A model generated the notes under the pieces. It was given only the letters and a program-made list of their open reading frames with translations, searched no databases and had not been told where the DNA came from. Source: Paraburkholderia rhizosphaerae (GTDB lineage Bacteria > Pseudomonadota > Gammaproteobacteria > Burkholderiales > Burkholderiaceae). Taken from it: 47,224 nt of DNA. A program made the position numbers and the translations under genes. This document shows positions 24,292 to 33,564 of the stretch, piece after piece; the first letter of the stretch is position 1, and each line of letters opens with the position of its first letter. Location: assembly GCF_004366595.1 (NCBI RefSeq), contig NZ_SORE01000039.1:1-47224 (forward strand). Direction: 5' to 3'.

Positions 24292-26355
24292 TTATTTGCC
24301 GCCGAGCGTGACGAACAGCGTCAGGAGGCCCAACATGCCGATGATCATTGCAAACGCGTAGTGATAGATATAACCGGACTGCAGGAAGCGGATCACGCTC
24401 GCGAACCAGCCGATAAAGCGCGCGCTGCCGTTGACGATACCGTCGATCACCACGACGTCGCCTTCCTTCCACAGACCGCGGCCAATCGCCACCGCGCCGC
24501 GTGCGAACACGACTTCGTTGATCTTGTCCATGTAGTACTTGTTGTCGAGCAGCGTGTAGATCGGCGAGAACGTCTGGCGGATCTTCGCCGGCAGTTCCGG
24601 ACGCTTGATGTACAGGAACCACGCGACGACCACACCTGCGAGCGACAGCCACACCGGCAGACCGGAGAACGAGTGAATCGCCATCTGGAACCAGCCGTGG
24701 AACTCTTCGGCCATTTCGCGCAGCGCCGGATGGTTGTCGGCGATGTAAATCACCTTGTCGAACGCGACGCCGTGGTCGAAGAAGCCACCGTACAGCAGCG
24801 GCTGGATCGCGATCGCGCCGATGATCACCGACGGAATGGCCAGCGCCACGAGCGGCAGCCACACCACCCACGGCGATTCGTGCGGCACGTGCGCATGATC
24901 ATGGCCGTGATCGTCGTGGCCATGACCATGATCGTCGTGCGCGTGCGCCGCGGCTTCTTTCGCCATCGGCGAGTCGGGGTGCTTCGGGCCACGGAAGCGC
25001 TCTTCGCCGTGGAACACCATGAAGTACATGCGGAACGAGTACAACGCCGTGACGAACACGCTTGCCGTCGCCGCGAAGTACGCGAAGCCCGAACCTGGCA
25101 GATGCGACAGATGCGCCGCGTCGATGATCGAATCCTTCGAGTAAAAGCCAGCGAAGAACGGCGTACCGATCAGTGCGAGCGAACCGATCAGCGACGTGAT
25201 CCATGTGATCGGCATGTACTTCCACAGGCCGCCCATGTTGCGCATGTCCTGGTCATGATGCATACCGATAATCACCGAACCGGCGCCAAGGAACAGCAGC
25301 GCCTTGAAAAACGCGTGCGTCATCAGGTGAAACATCGCGACCGGGTACGCCGATGCGCCGAGCGCGATCGTCATGTAGCCGAGTTGCGACAGCGTCGAAT
25401 ACGCGACCACGCGTTTGATGTCGTTCTGCACGACGCCGAGAAAGCCCATGAACAGCGCGGTAATCGAGCCAATCACGATGACGAACGAAAGCGCTGCATC
25501 GGACAGCTCGAACAGCGGCGACATCCGCGCGACCATGAAAATACCGGCGGTCACCATCGTGGCCGCGTGGATCAGTGCGGAGATCGGCGTCGGGCCTTCC
25601 ATCGAGTCCGGCAGCCACACGTGCAGCGGGAACTGCGCGGACTTACCCATCGCGCCGATGAACAGGCAAATGCACGCGACCGTCAACAGGCCCCAGTCGG
25701 TGCCAGGGAACGTCAGCGACGCGAGTTCGTGGCTCCTGGCGAACACTTCGCCGTAGTTCATCGAACCGGAGTACGCGAGCAGCAGGCCGATGCCCAGCAG
25801 AAAGCCGAAGTCGCCGACCCGGTTCACGATAAACGCTTTCATGTTCGCGTAGATCGCGCTCTCTCGCGTGTAGTAGAAGCCGATCAGCAGGTACGACACG
25901 AGACCCACCGCTTCCCAGCCGAAGAACAGCTGCAGGAAGTTGTTGGCCATCACAAGCATCAGCATCGAGAACGTGAACAGCGAGATGTACGAGAAGAAGC
26001 GCTGGTACCCGTCCTCCCCCGCCATGTAGCCGATCGTGTAGATGTGCACCATCAGCGACACGAAGGTCACGACGACCATCATCATCGCGGTCATCGTATC
26101 GACGAGGAAGCCGACCTCGAATTTCAGCTTGCCGACCGTCATCCATTCGTAGATCGTCGCATTGAAGCTCGCGCCGTTCTGCACGTCGAGGAACACGATC
26201 GCCGACAGGACGAACGAGATCGCGACCCCGAGGATCGTGACCGAATGGGCGCCTGCACGCCCGATCGTCTTGCCGAAGAGGCCCGCGATCAGCGAACCCG
26301 CGAGCGACGCGAGTGGGATGGCCAGCAGCAGGTTTTCGTTGAGTGTCGTTGACAT
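24292..26355 (-). CDS. nuoL: NADH-quinone oxidoreductase subunit L with a His-rich loop
   Basis: A 687-residue distal antiporter-like subunit, longer than E. coli NuoL (613). It includes KSAQFPLHVWLPDSMEGPTPISALIHAATMV (~238-268), DIKRVVAYSTLSQLGYM, and the C-terminal segment that forms the long lateral helix. The extra length includes a loop at ~469-489 made of His, Asp and Gly (HAHDDHGHGHDDHGHDHAH), a possible metal-binding stretch. The N-terminus MSTTLNENLLLAIPLASL is typical. Confidence 0.97.
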   Translation of the reverse strand: MSTTLNENLLLAIPLASLAGSLIAGLFGKTIGRAGAHSVTILGVAISFVLSAIVFLDVQNGASFNATIYEWMTVGKLKFEVGFLVDTMTAMMMVVVTFVSLMVHIYTIGYMAGEDGYQRFFSYISLFTFSMLMLVMANNFLQLFFGWEAVGLVSYLLIGFYYTRESAIYANMKAFIVNRVGDFGFLLGIGLLLAYSGSMNYGEVFARSHELASLTFPGTDWGLLTVACICLFIGAMGKSAQFPLHVWLPDSMEGPTPISALIHAATMVTAGIFMVARMSPLFELSDAALSFVIVIGSITALFMGFLGVVQNDIKRVVAYSTLSQLGYMTIALGASAYPVAMFHLMTHAFFKALLFLGAGSVIIGMHHDQDMRNMGGLWKYMPITWITSLIGSLALIGTPFFAGFYSKDSIIDAAHLSHLPGSGFAYFAATASVFVTALYSFRMYFMVFHGEERFRGPKHPDSPMAKEAAAHAHDDHGHGHDDHGHDHAHVPHESPWVVWLPLVALAIPSVIIGAIAIQPLLYGGFFDHGVAFDKVIYIADNHPALREMAEEFHGWFQMAIHSFSGLPVWLSLAGVVVAWFLYIKRPELPAKIRQTFSPIYTLLDNKYYMDKINEVVFARGAVAIGRGLWKEGDVVVIDGIVNGSARFIGWFASVIRFLQSGYIYHYAFAMIIGMLGLLTLFVTLGGK

Positions 26356-26386
26356 AACCGCTTACCTGAAATGAACTTCGCTGAAA

Positions 26387-26692
26387 TTAACCTTTGAGCT
26401 GATCGAGATCCTCGACGTTGATCGTGTCGAGGCTACGGAACAGGGTCACCAGAATCGCGAGGCCGATCGCCGCCTCGGCGGCTGCCACCGTCAGTACGAA
26501 GAAGACGAAGACCTGGCCGTGTATGTCGCCGAGATAGTGCGAGAACGCGACGAAATTGGTGTTCACCGCCAGCAGCATCAGTTCGATCGCCATCAGGATG
26601 ATGATCACGTTGCGACGGTTCAGAAAAATGCCGACGACGGCGATCGCAAAGAGGATCGCGCCGAGCACGAGGTAATGAGCAAGGGTCAACAT
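26387..26692 (-). CDS. nuoK: NADH-quinone oxidoreductase subunit K
   Basis: A 101-residue Complex I subunit with three membrane helices. The conserved buried glutamates are present, in ILMAIELMLLAVN (~32-44) and in AAAEAAIGLAI (~70-80), both needed for proton movement in the family. GGAGGA precedes the ATG at 26692; longer upstream readings lie inside nuoJ and are not real. Length is standard. Confidence 0.97.
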   Translation of the reverse strand: MLTLAHYLVLGAILFAIAVVGIFLNRRNVIIILMAIELMLLAVNTNFVAFSHYLGDIHGQVFVFFVLTVAAAEAAIGLAILVTLFRSLDTINVEDLDQLKG

Positions 26693-26712
26693 GTTTTTCT
26701 CCTCCAGGGCGC

Positions 26713-27423
26713 TCAGGCTTTGGCTGCCGGCGCAGCACCTGCTGCTGCCGTTGCGGATGCCGTCGCGGCCGTGGCCGGTTCGGTGGCTTCGGGCGCCGGC
26801 GCGACTTCCGCCGGCATCTTCACGACGCGCACGCGGTCCTGACGGCGCACCGATACCTGATCGGAAATGCGCTGGCGTTTGCTGTCTTTCTGATGACGCG
26901 TGGTCAATGCGATGGCCGCGATAATCGCGACGAGCAGGATCAGGCCGGCCACTTCGAACGCGAAGATGTAATCGGTGTAGATCACCTTGCCGATCAGGCG
27001 CGTGTTCGACCAGTCCGCGGTGCTGCCTGCTCCGGCAACTGCGGCCGCGGTGGTGTCGCGCACCGGCTGCACAGTTGCGCCGTAACCGTGCCACAGGATC
27101 AGCGCGGTCTCGACCACGATGATCGCACCGACGATGGTCGCCATCGGCACGAAGCGCTTGAAGTCTTTGCGCAGCACGTCGAGATTGATGTCCAGCATCA
27201 TCACGACAAACAGGAACAGCACCATCACCGCGCCGACGTACACGAGCACCAGCAGAATGCCGAGGAATTCGGCCTGCAGCAGCATCCAGATCGCGGCCGC
27301 GTTGAAAAACGCGAGCACGAGGAACAGCGCGGAAGCCACCGGGTTGCGCGAGGTGATCACCTTCAGCCCCGACACCGTCAGGAGCAGCGCGAAGATGTAG
27401 AACAGTACGGTCGTGAATTCCAT
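26713..27423 (-). CDS. nuoJ: NADH-quinone oxidoreductase subunit J with an extended tail
   Basis: A 236-residue Complex I membrane subunit with five hydrophobic helices in ~1-165. LVYVGAVMVLFLFVVMML (~59-76) is the TM3 segment with the pi-bulge region. The last ~70 residues are non-membrane: a basic stretch (RHQKDSKRQRIS) then an Ala/Pro/Thr-rich tail, longer than in E. coli NuoJ (184 residues). A 175-base gap separates it from nuoI, the largest in the operon; no terminator or strong repeat was seen there. Confidence 0.96.
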   Translation of the reverse strand: MEFTTVLFYIFALLLTVSGLKVITSRNPVASALFLVLAFFNAAAIWMLLQAEFLGILLVLVYVGAVMVLFLFVVMMLDINLDVLRKDFKRFVPMATIVGAIIVVETALILWHGYGATVQPVRDTTAAAVAGAGSTADWSNTRLIGKVIYTDYIFAFEVAGLILLVAIIAAIALTTRHQKDSKRQRISDQVSVRRQDRVRVVKMPAEVAPAPEATEPATAATASATAAAGAAPAAKA

Positions 27424-27598
27424 GATTACCGGTTCATCGTTAGGCCATCGTCAGGCTGGGTCCCAGGACTTGCCGCACGCGCGCGCATTCTACGCGACAC
27501 CATCTTGCGCGATTCACGCGAGCGCGACAGTCAAGGGGCTGCGCACCGAAACGCCCCAACCGGGCGGCCAATGCGACTTCGTGATGCAATTTCCTACT

Positions 27599-28087
27599 TC
27601 AACGATACGGCGCGTCCGCTGCCTTGTTTGCTGCGATTTCCGCTTCATAGCGGTCGCCCACGGCCAGCAGCATGTCCTTCGTGAAATACAGATCACCGCG
27701 CTTTTCGCCGTGATATTCGAGAATATGCGTTTCGACGATCGAATCGACGGGGCAGCTTTCTTCGCAGAATCCGCAGAAAATGCATTTGGTCAGATCGATG
27801 TCGTAGCGCGTCGTGCGACGCGTATTGTCCGCGCGCGTTTCCGATTCGATCGTGATGGCAAGCGCCGGACACACCGCTTCGCACAGCTTGCACGCGATGC
27901 AGCGCTCTTCGCCGTTTTCATAGCGGCGCAGCGCGTGCAGACCGCGAAAGCGCGGCGAGATCGGCGTCTTTTCTTCCGGGAACTGCACGGTGATCTTGCG
28001 CTGGAACGTATAGCGTCCGGTCAACGCGAGACCCTTCAGCAGTTCGGTCAGGAAGAAGGTCTTGAAGAAGTTTTGAATTGCGGTCAT
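27599..28087 (-). CDS. nuoI: NADH-quinone oxidoreductase subunit I
   Basis: A 162-residue ferredoxin-like subunit that holds clusters N6a and N6b. Cysteines C63, C66, C69, C73 (CIACKLCEAVCP) and C102, C105, C108, C112 (CIFCGFCEESCP) give two complete 4Fe-4S sites. The N-terminal amphipathic helix (FFKTFFLTELLKGL) contacts the membrane arm. The start at 28087 (MTAIQNFFK) matches the family, 14 bases after the nuoH stop. Confidence 0.97.
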   Translation of the reverse strand: MTAIQNFFKTFFLTELLKGLALTGRYTFQRKITVQFPEEKTPISPRFRGLHALRRYENGEERCIACKLCEAVCPALAITIESETRADNTRRTTRYDIDLTKCIFCGFCEESCPVDSIVETHILEYHGEKRGDLYFTKDMLLAVGDRYEAEIAANKAADAPYR

Positions 28088-28101
28088 TGCAAATCCGCCC
28101 T

Positions 28102-29166
28102 TTATTTCCAGATATTCAACGGCGACATGATCCAGAAGCCGACGATCACCAGCCACACCACGGTCACCGGAATAAACACCTTCCAGCCCAGACGCATGAT
28201 CTGGTCATAGCGATAACGCGGGAAGGTCGCACGCACCCAGATGAATACCGACAACAGGCAAAATATCTTGAGAACGAGCCACACGACGCCCGGGATAAAC
28301 GACAGGAAGCCGAACGGTGCGTCCCAACCGCCGAGGAACAGGATCGTCGCGAGCGCCGAGATCACGATCATGTTGATGTACTCGGCGAGGAAGAACAGCG
28401 CGAACGCCATCCCCGAGTAATCGATCATGTGACCCGCGACGATTTCCGACTCCCCTTCCACCACGTCGAACGGATGCCGGTTCGTTTCGGCGATGCCCGA
28501 CACGAAGTACACAACGAACATCGGCAACAGCGGCAGCCAGTTCCACGACAGGAAGTTGATGCCGATGCTCGCGAACATCCCGCGCATCTGCGAGCCGACG
28601 ATCTCCGACAGATTCAGGCTGCCGGCCGTCATCAGCACGACGACCAGCGCGAAGCCCATCGAGATCTCGTAGGACACCATCTGCGCGGCCGCGCGCATGG
28701 CGCCGAGGAACGCGTATTTCGAGTTCGACGCCCAGCCGGCCAGAATCACACCGTACACGCCGATCGACGAGATCGCGATCGCGTACAGCAGGCCCGCGTT
28801 GATGTCGCCGAGCACCGCGCCCGCCTGGAATGGAATCACCGCCCAGATCGCGAAGGCCGGCACCACCACCATGATCGGCGCGATCAGGTAGATCCAGCGG
28901 CTCGCCTGAGTCGGCTGGATCACTTCCTTCAGCAACAGCTTCAGCACGTCGGCGATCGGCTGCAGCGAGCCGCCGGGGCCGACGCGGTTCGGGCCGAGAC
29001 GCACGTGCATCCAGCCGATCAGCTTGCGCTCCCAGAGGATCAGGTACGCGACGCACAACAGGATCACGACGGCCACCACGATGATGCGCACCAGCGCCCA
29101 CACCGTCGGCCAGGCTACGCCGAGAAGCTGACTGCCGCCCGAGTTGATCGTATCGAACAAGCTCAT
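28102..29166 (-). CDS. nuoH: NADH-quinone oxidoreductase subunit H
   Basis: A 354-residue membrane subunit joining the two arms and lining the quinone cavity, with about eight helices. ERKLIGWMHVRLGPNRVGPGG (~47-67) and the acidic loop SGIAETNRHPFDVVEGESEIVAGHMIDYSG (~215-245) are family hallmarks, with the Glu/Asp set near the quinone site. The ATG follows the nuoG stop with no gap. Confidence 0.97.
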   Translation of the reverse strand: MSLFDTINSGGSQLLGVAWPTVWALVRIIVVAVVILLCVAYLILWERKLIGWMHVRLGPNRVGPGGSLQPIADVLKLLLKEVIQPTQASRWIYLIAPIMVVVPAFAIWAVIPFQAGAVLGDINAGLLYAIAISSIGVYGVILAGWASNSKYAFLGAMRAAAQMVSYEISMGFALVVVLMTAGSLNLSEIVGSQMRGMFASIGINFLSWNWLPLLPMFVVYFVSGIAETNRHPFDVVEGESEIVAGHMIDYSGMAFALFFLAEYINMIVISALATILFLGGWDAPFGFLSFIPGVVWLVLKIFCLLSVFIWVRATFPRYRYDQIMRLGWKVFIPVTVVWLVIVGFWIMSPLNIWK

Positions 29167-31506
29167 TTACGCCTTCTCCACCAGCAGTTCACCGAACAGG
29201 CTGCCGAGCGCCGCACCGGCAGGCGTGGCCGCCGACACGCGGACCACCGTCTCCGCAAGATTCGCATCGCGCACGGCCGGCACCTGCACCGAACGCTCCC
29301 CCTGGCGCACGCGCACCGCGTCGCCGTCCTTCAGACCCAACTTGTCGAACAGCCCAGCCGGCAGGCCGATGGTGTTCGCGGCGCGCGCCGCTGCCGTCAG
29401 ATGCAGCGATTCGGCACGACGCACCAATGCGTCCGCGTGGTAGATCGGCACATCGGCGATCCGTTCGAACGAGCCGTTTGCCGCTTTTGTGCCGCCATTG
29501 CCGCGCGCGACCGTCGCAGCCGTCCGGTTCGACAGGCGCGGCGTCAGGTCCGCATCGCCGAGCGCTGCCGCGCGCACTTCTTCGGCGGTGTCGAATTCGA
29601 AGCCCGGCACGCCGAGCAGGCTGCCCAGCACACGCAATACCTTCCATGCGGGACGCGCATCGCCGAGCGGCCGCACGACACCGTTAAAGCTCTGCACCGT
29701 GCCTTCCGCGTTGACGAACGTGCCGGCCGTTTCAGTGAACGGCGCGATCGGCAGCAGCACATCGGCGTAGTCCGCGCCGGTCCTGAACGCCGACATCACG
29801 ACGACCATTTCCGCCTGGTTCAACGCGGCCAGCGCCTGCGCCGGATTTGCGGTGTCGAATTCCGGTTCGACGTTCAGCAGCAGGTAGCCTTTGCGCGGCT
29901 GCTCGAACGCTTCGCGTGCGTTCAGACCGCCGTTGCCCGGCAGCGCCCCGACCAGATGCGCACCGACCGTGTTCGCGGCTTCGGTCAGAAAGCCGAGCGT
30001 CGCGCCGGTCGCGTCCGCAATCCATTGGGCCGCTGCGTGAATCCGCGCGAATTCCGGATGACGGACGGCAGCGTTGCCGATCAGCACAACGCGCTTTTCG
30101 CCGGTGGTAAGCGTTGCCGCGACCTTCTTCGCGGCGTCCGTGGCTTGCGTGCCTGCGAACGCTTCCGGCAACGCGACGCCACGCGCTTCGGACACAGCCG
30201 CGGCAATGGCCGCCAGTTCGTCCAACCATGCGGAAGGCGCCGCGGCGATAACCTGCGCTTGCGGGATCAGCGAGTTGTCGCTCGACGCCTGCAGCAGCGT
30301 GAGCTTCGCGCCGCCCTTCGCCGCCTGACGCAGACGCGCGGCAAACAGCGGATGATCGCGCCGCAGCGACGACGTGCCGACCACGAACGCGGCGTCGATC
30401 AGCGACAGATCGGCGATCTTCACGCCGAGCCACGGCGTGCCGTTCATCGGCGCGGAGAAATCGGTCTGACGCAAACGGAAGTCGACGTTCGGTGTGCCGA
30501 TTGCCTGAGCCAGTTGCTTGAGCAGGAACAGTTCTTCGACCGTGCTATGCGCGCTGCCGAGTGCGGCGATCGCGTTCGCACCGTGGTCGCCCTTGATGCC
30601 GTTCAAGCCGTTGAACACATATTCGAGCGCTGTTTGCCAATCGGTTTCGACCCACTGGCCACCCTGCTTGAGCATCGGCCTCGTCAGGCGCTCTTCGCTA
30701 TTGAGGCCTTCGTACGAGAAGCGGTCTTTATCCGAGATCCAGCATTCGTTGATCGACTCGTTCTCGAACGGCAGCACGCGCATCACGCGGTTGTTTTTCA
30801 CCTGGACGACCAGATTCGCGCCGACTGAATCGTGCGGGCTCACCGACTTGCGGCGCGACAGTTCCCACGTGCGGGCGCTGTAGCGGAACGGCTTGCTGGT
30901 CAGCGCGCCGACCGGGCACAGGTCGATCATGTTGCCCGACAGTTCCGAGTCGACCGTCTTGCCGACGAACGTCGTGATCTCCGAATGCTCGCCGCGGTTC
31001 AGCATGCCGAGTTCCATCACGCCGGCCACTTCCTGGCCAAAGCGGACGCAACGCGTGCAGTGAATGCAGCGCGTCATCTCTTCCATCGAGATCAGCGGGC
31101 CCACATTCTTGTGGAACACGACGCGCTTTTCTTCGTTGTAGCGCGACGACGACTTGCCGTAGCCGACCGCCAGATCCTGCAGCTGACATTCGCCGCCCTG
31201 GTCGCAGATCGGGCAATCGAGCGGATGGTTGATCAGCAGGAATTCCATCACCGCCTGCTGGCCCTTGACCGCCTTCTCCGATTTCGTCCGCACGACCATG
31301 CCTTGCGACACCGGCGTTGCGCAGGCGGGCACCGCCTTCGGCATTTTCTCGACGTCAACGAGACACATCCGGCAATTCGCCGCGATCGACAGCTTCTTGT
31401 GATAGCAGAAATGCGGCACGTATGTGTCGACCTTATGCGCAGCCTGGATCACCATGCTGCCTTCAGGTACCTCGACCTTTTTGCCGTCTATTTCGAGTTC
31501 AACCAT
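29167..31506 (-). CDS. nuoG: NADH-quinone oxidoreductase subunit G
   Basis: A 779-residue Fe-S subunit of the peripheral arm. The N-terminal 2Fe-2S domain carries HFCYHKKLSIAANCRMCLVDVE, followed by the His/Cys 4Fe-4S motif (HPLDCPICDQGGECQLQDLAVGYG) and CIHCTRCVRFGQEVAG. The rest is the molybdopterin-oxidoreductase-like domain without cofactor. The ATG at 31506 (MVELEIDGKK) is preceded by AAGGAAG; an upstream TTG adds only three residues. Confidence 0.96.
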   Translation of the reverse strand: MVELEIDGKKVEVPEGSMVIQAAHKVDTYVPHFCYHKKLSIAANCRMCLVDVEKMPKAVPACATPVSQGMVVRTKSEKAVKGQQAVMEFLLINHPLDCPICDQGGECQLQDLAVGYGKSSSRYNEEKRVVFHKNVGPLISMEEMTRCIHCTRCVRFGQEVAGVMELGMLNRGEHSEITTFVGKTVDSELSGNMIDLCPVGALTSKPFRYSARTWELSRRKSVSPHDSVGANLVVQVKNNRVMRVLPFENESINECWISDKDRFSYEGLNSEERLTRPMLKQGGQWVETDWQTALEYVFNGLNGIKGDHGANAIAALGSAHSTVEELFLLKQLAQAIGTPNVDFRLRQTDFSAPMNGTPWLGVKIADLSLIDAAFVVGTSSLRRDHPLFAARLRQAAKGGAKLTLLQASSDNSLIPQAQVIAAAPSAWLDELAAIAAAVSEARGVALPEAFAGTQATDAAKKVAATLTTGEKRVVLIGNAAVRHPEFARIHAAAQWIADATGATLGFLTEAANTVGAHLVGALPGNGGLNAREAFEQPRKGYLLLNVEPEFDTANPAQALAALNQAEMVVVMSAFRTGADYADVLLPIAPFTETAGTFVNAEGTVQSFNGVVRPLGDARPAWKVLRVLGSLLGVPGFEFDTAEEVRAAALGDADLTPRLSNRTAATVARGNGGTKAANGSFERIADVPIYHADALVRRAESLHLTAAARAANTIGLPAGLFDKLGLKDGDAVRVRQGERSVQVPAVRDANLAETVVRVSAATPAGAALGSLFGELLVEKA

Positions 31507-31552
31507 GATGGTCAATCTTCCTTAACCTGATACCGCTCAATCGTTCGCCCCG

Positions 31553-31587
31553 TTCATCGTGACGCGCACCGTGCGGCACACGATGAA
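31553..31587 (-). repeat. Intercistronic hairpin between nuoG and nuoF
   Basis: TTCATCGTG (31553-31561) pairs with CACGATGAA (31579-31587); inside the loop CGCA and TGCG can pair around CCG. No U-tract follows on the minus strand, so it is a possible mRNA processing or stability element rather than a terminator. Confidence 0.5.
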
Positions 31588-31611
31588 TCTGCATTCGACG
31601 TTCTGCTTCTT

Positions 31612-32940
31612 TTATGCAGCGACGGTTTCCGACACCGCCGCCGCGCCGGCGTGGCCGCCGACAAGGCAGCGCTTGTTCGCGACGTGGTACTCGAACTCGT
31701 CCCAGTAGTGCTTCAGCATGCCGCGCACCGGCATCGCCGCCGCATCGCCGAGCGCACAGATCGTGCGGCCCATGATGTTTTCGGCAACCGAGTTCAACAG
31801 ATCCAGGTCTTCCTTGCGGCCCAGACCGTGTTCGATGCGATGCACGACGCGATACAGCCAGCCGGTGCCTTCACGGCACGGCGTGCACTGGCCGCACGAC
31901 TCTTCATAGTAGAAGTACGACAGGCGCAGCAGCGAGCGCACCATGCAGCGCGTCTCGTCCATCACGATCACCGCGCCCGAACCGAGCATCGATCCGGCCT
32001 TCGCGATCGAATCGTAATCCATGTCGGTCTGCATCATGATGTCGCCCGGAATCACCGGCGCCGACGAACCGCCCGGAATCACCGCCTTCAGCTTCTTGCC
32101 GCCGCGCATGCCGCCGGCGAGCTCCATCAGCGTCGAAAACGGTGTGCCGAGCGGCACTTCGTAGTTGCCCGGACGCTCGACGTCGCCGGACACCGAGAAG
32201 ATTTTCGTGCCGCCGTTGTTCGGCTTGCCGAGTTCCAGATACGTCTGCGGACCGACGGTGAGCAGGAACGGCACCGCGGCGAACGTTTCGGTGTTGTTGA
32301 TCGTGGTCGGCTTGCCGTACACGCCGAAGCTCGCCGGGAACGGCGGCTTGAAGCGCGGCTGGCCCTTCTTGCCTTCCAGCGATTCGAGCAGAGCGGTTTC
32401 CTCGCCGCAGATATACGCGCCGTAACCGTGGTGCGCATGCAGCTGGAACGAGAAGCCCGAGCCCATGATGTTGTCGCCGAGGAAGCCCGCGCGGCGCGCT
32501 TCTTCCAGCGCCTCTTCAAAGCGCAGGTACTCGGCGAAAATCTCGCCATGAATATAGTTGTAGCCGACCGTGATACCCATCGCATACGCGCCGATCGCCA
32601 TGCCTTCGATCAATGCGTGCGGATTCCAGCGCAGGATGTCGCGGTCCTTGAACGTACCCGGTTCGCCTTCGTCAGAATTGCAGACGAGGTACTTCTGCCC
32701 CGGGAACTGACGCGGCATGAAGCTCCACTTCAGGCCGGTCGGAAAGCCCGCACCGCCGCGACCACGCAGGCCCGATGCCTTCACATCCGCGATCACCTGC
32801 TCCGGCGGGATTTTTTCTTCCAGGATGCGGCGCAGCTGCTTGTAGCCGCCACGCGCGACGTAATCTTCGAGATGCCAGTTCTCACCGTTCAGGCCGGCGA
32901 GAATCAGCGGCTTGATGTGACGATCGTGTAGAGACGTCAT
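31612..32940 (-). CDS. nuoF: NADH-quinone oxidoreductase subunit F
   Basis: A 442-residue NADH-binding flavoprotein. The FMN/NADH site includes GRGGAGFPTGLKW (~60-72) and CNSDEGEPGTFKDRD, plus GAYICGEETALLESLEG. The 4Fe-4S cluster N3 uses ESCGQCTPCREGTGW and a later Cys near GRTICALGD. The start at 32940 overlaps the nuoE stop (ATGA), giving coupled translation. Longer upstream readings fall within nuoE. Confidence 0.97.
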   Translation of the reverse strand: MTSLHDRHIKPLILAGLNGENWHLEDYVARGGYKQLRRILEEKIPPEQVIADVKASGLRGRGGAGFPTGLKWSFMPRQFPGQKYLVCNSDEGEPGTFKDRDILRWNPHALIEGMAIGAYAMGITVGYNYIHGEIFAEYLRFEEALEEARRAGFLGDNIMGSGFSFQLHAHHGYGAYICGEETALLESLEGKKGQPRFKPPFPASFGVYGKPTTINNTETFAAVPFLLTVGPQTYLELGKPNNGGTKIFSVSGDVERPGNYEVPLGTPFSTLMELAGGMRGGKKLKAVIPGGSSAPVIPGDIMMQTDMDYDSIAKAGSMLGSGAVIVMDETRCMVRSLLRLSYFYYEESCGQCTPCREGTGWLYRVVHRIEHGLGRKEDLDLLNSVAENIMGRTICALGDAAAMPVRGMLKHYWDEFEYHVANKRCLVGGHAGAAAVSETVAA

Positions 32941-33422
32941 TTCGAAAGTTCCTCGAGCAACTGGTCGATCTTCTCGCGGCTCATGAAGCTGCACATACGG
33001 TGGTTGTTCACGAGCATCACTGGCGCATCGCCGCACGCGCCCATGCACTCGCCCTCTTTGAGCGTGAACTTGCCGTCCGCGGTGGTTTCGCCGAAGTCGA
33101 TACCGAGCTTCTGCTTAAGATATTCAGCGGCGCTTTCGGAGCCGCCATCCGGGCCGAGTTGACACGGCAGGTTCGTGCAGAGCGTGATCTTGTGCTTGCC
33201 GACCGGCGACGTCTCGAACATCGTGTAGAACGTTGCGACTTCCTGCACGGCCACCGACGGCATGCCGAGATAGCTCGCGACGTACTCCATCAGATCGGGC
33301 GACAGCCAGCCATGTTCGTCCTGCGCAACGGCCAGCGCCGCCATCACGGCGGATTGTTTCTGATCGGCGGGATACTTCGTCAGCGCACGATCGATTTCTT
33401 TCAGGCCTTCAGCTGAGATCAT
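32937..33422 (-). CDS. nuoE: NADH-quinone oxidoreductase subunit E
   Basis: A 161-residue thioredoxin-like subunit carrying 2Fe-2S cluster N1a on C82, C87, C126 and C130 (CTNLPC and CMGAC). The ATG at 33422 (MISAEGLKEIDR) matches related proteins; a TTG at 33443 would add seven residues. An inverted repeat lies upstream in the nuoD-nuoE gap. Its stop overlaps the nuoF start. Confidence 0.95.
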   Translation of the reverse strand: MISAEGLKEIDRALTKYPADQKQSAVMAALAVAQDEHGWLSPDLMEYVASYLGMPSVAVQEVATFYTMFETSPVGKHKITLCTNLPCQLGPDGGSESAAEYLKQKLGIDFGETTADGKFTLKEGECMGACGDAPVMLVNNHRMCSFMSREKIDQLLEELSK

Positions 33423-33461
33423 TTTCAGACACGACTCTTTCAATTCCTACCGAACGAAAAC

Positions 33462-33487
33462 CTGTCGCTCGCCACATGTTGCGACAG
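33462..33487 (-). repeat. Intercistronic hairpin between nuoD and nuoE
   Basis: CTGTCGC (33462-33468) and GCGACAG (33481-33487) form a perfect 7-bp stem with a 12-base loop in the 142-base gap. No T-run follows, so a role in mRNA stability or processing is possible. Confidence 0.45.
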
Positions 33488-33564
33488 ACCCGGCGTTCTT
33501 GCCTCGCCCCTTGTCTCACGCGCGCTGACACTACTTTCGCGCGCGAGCCTCGATGAAAAATGCG

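Noticed and set aside
22954..26352. A 1132-codon open frame on the plus strand opposite nuoM and nuoL
   Set aside because: It is the antisense shadow of highly conserved nuo genes. The product is an Arg/His/Asp/Glu-rich low-complexity string with no recognisable domain, as expected from high-GC codon bias.
28078..30828. A 916-codon plus-strand frame opposite nuoH and nuoG
   Set aside because: Same type of antisense shadow; biased composition and no plausible start context.
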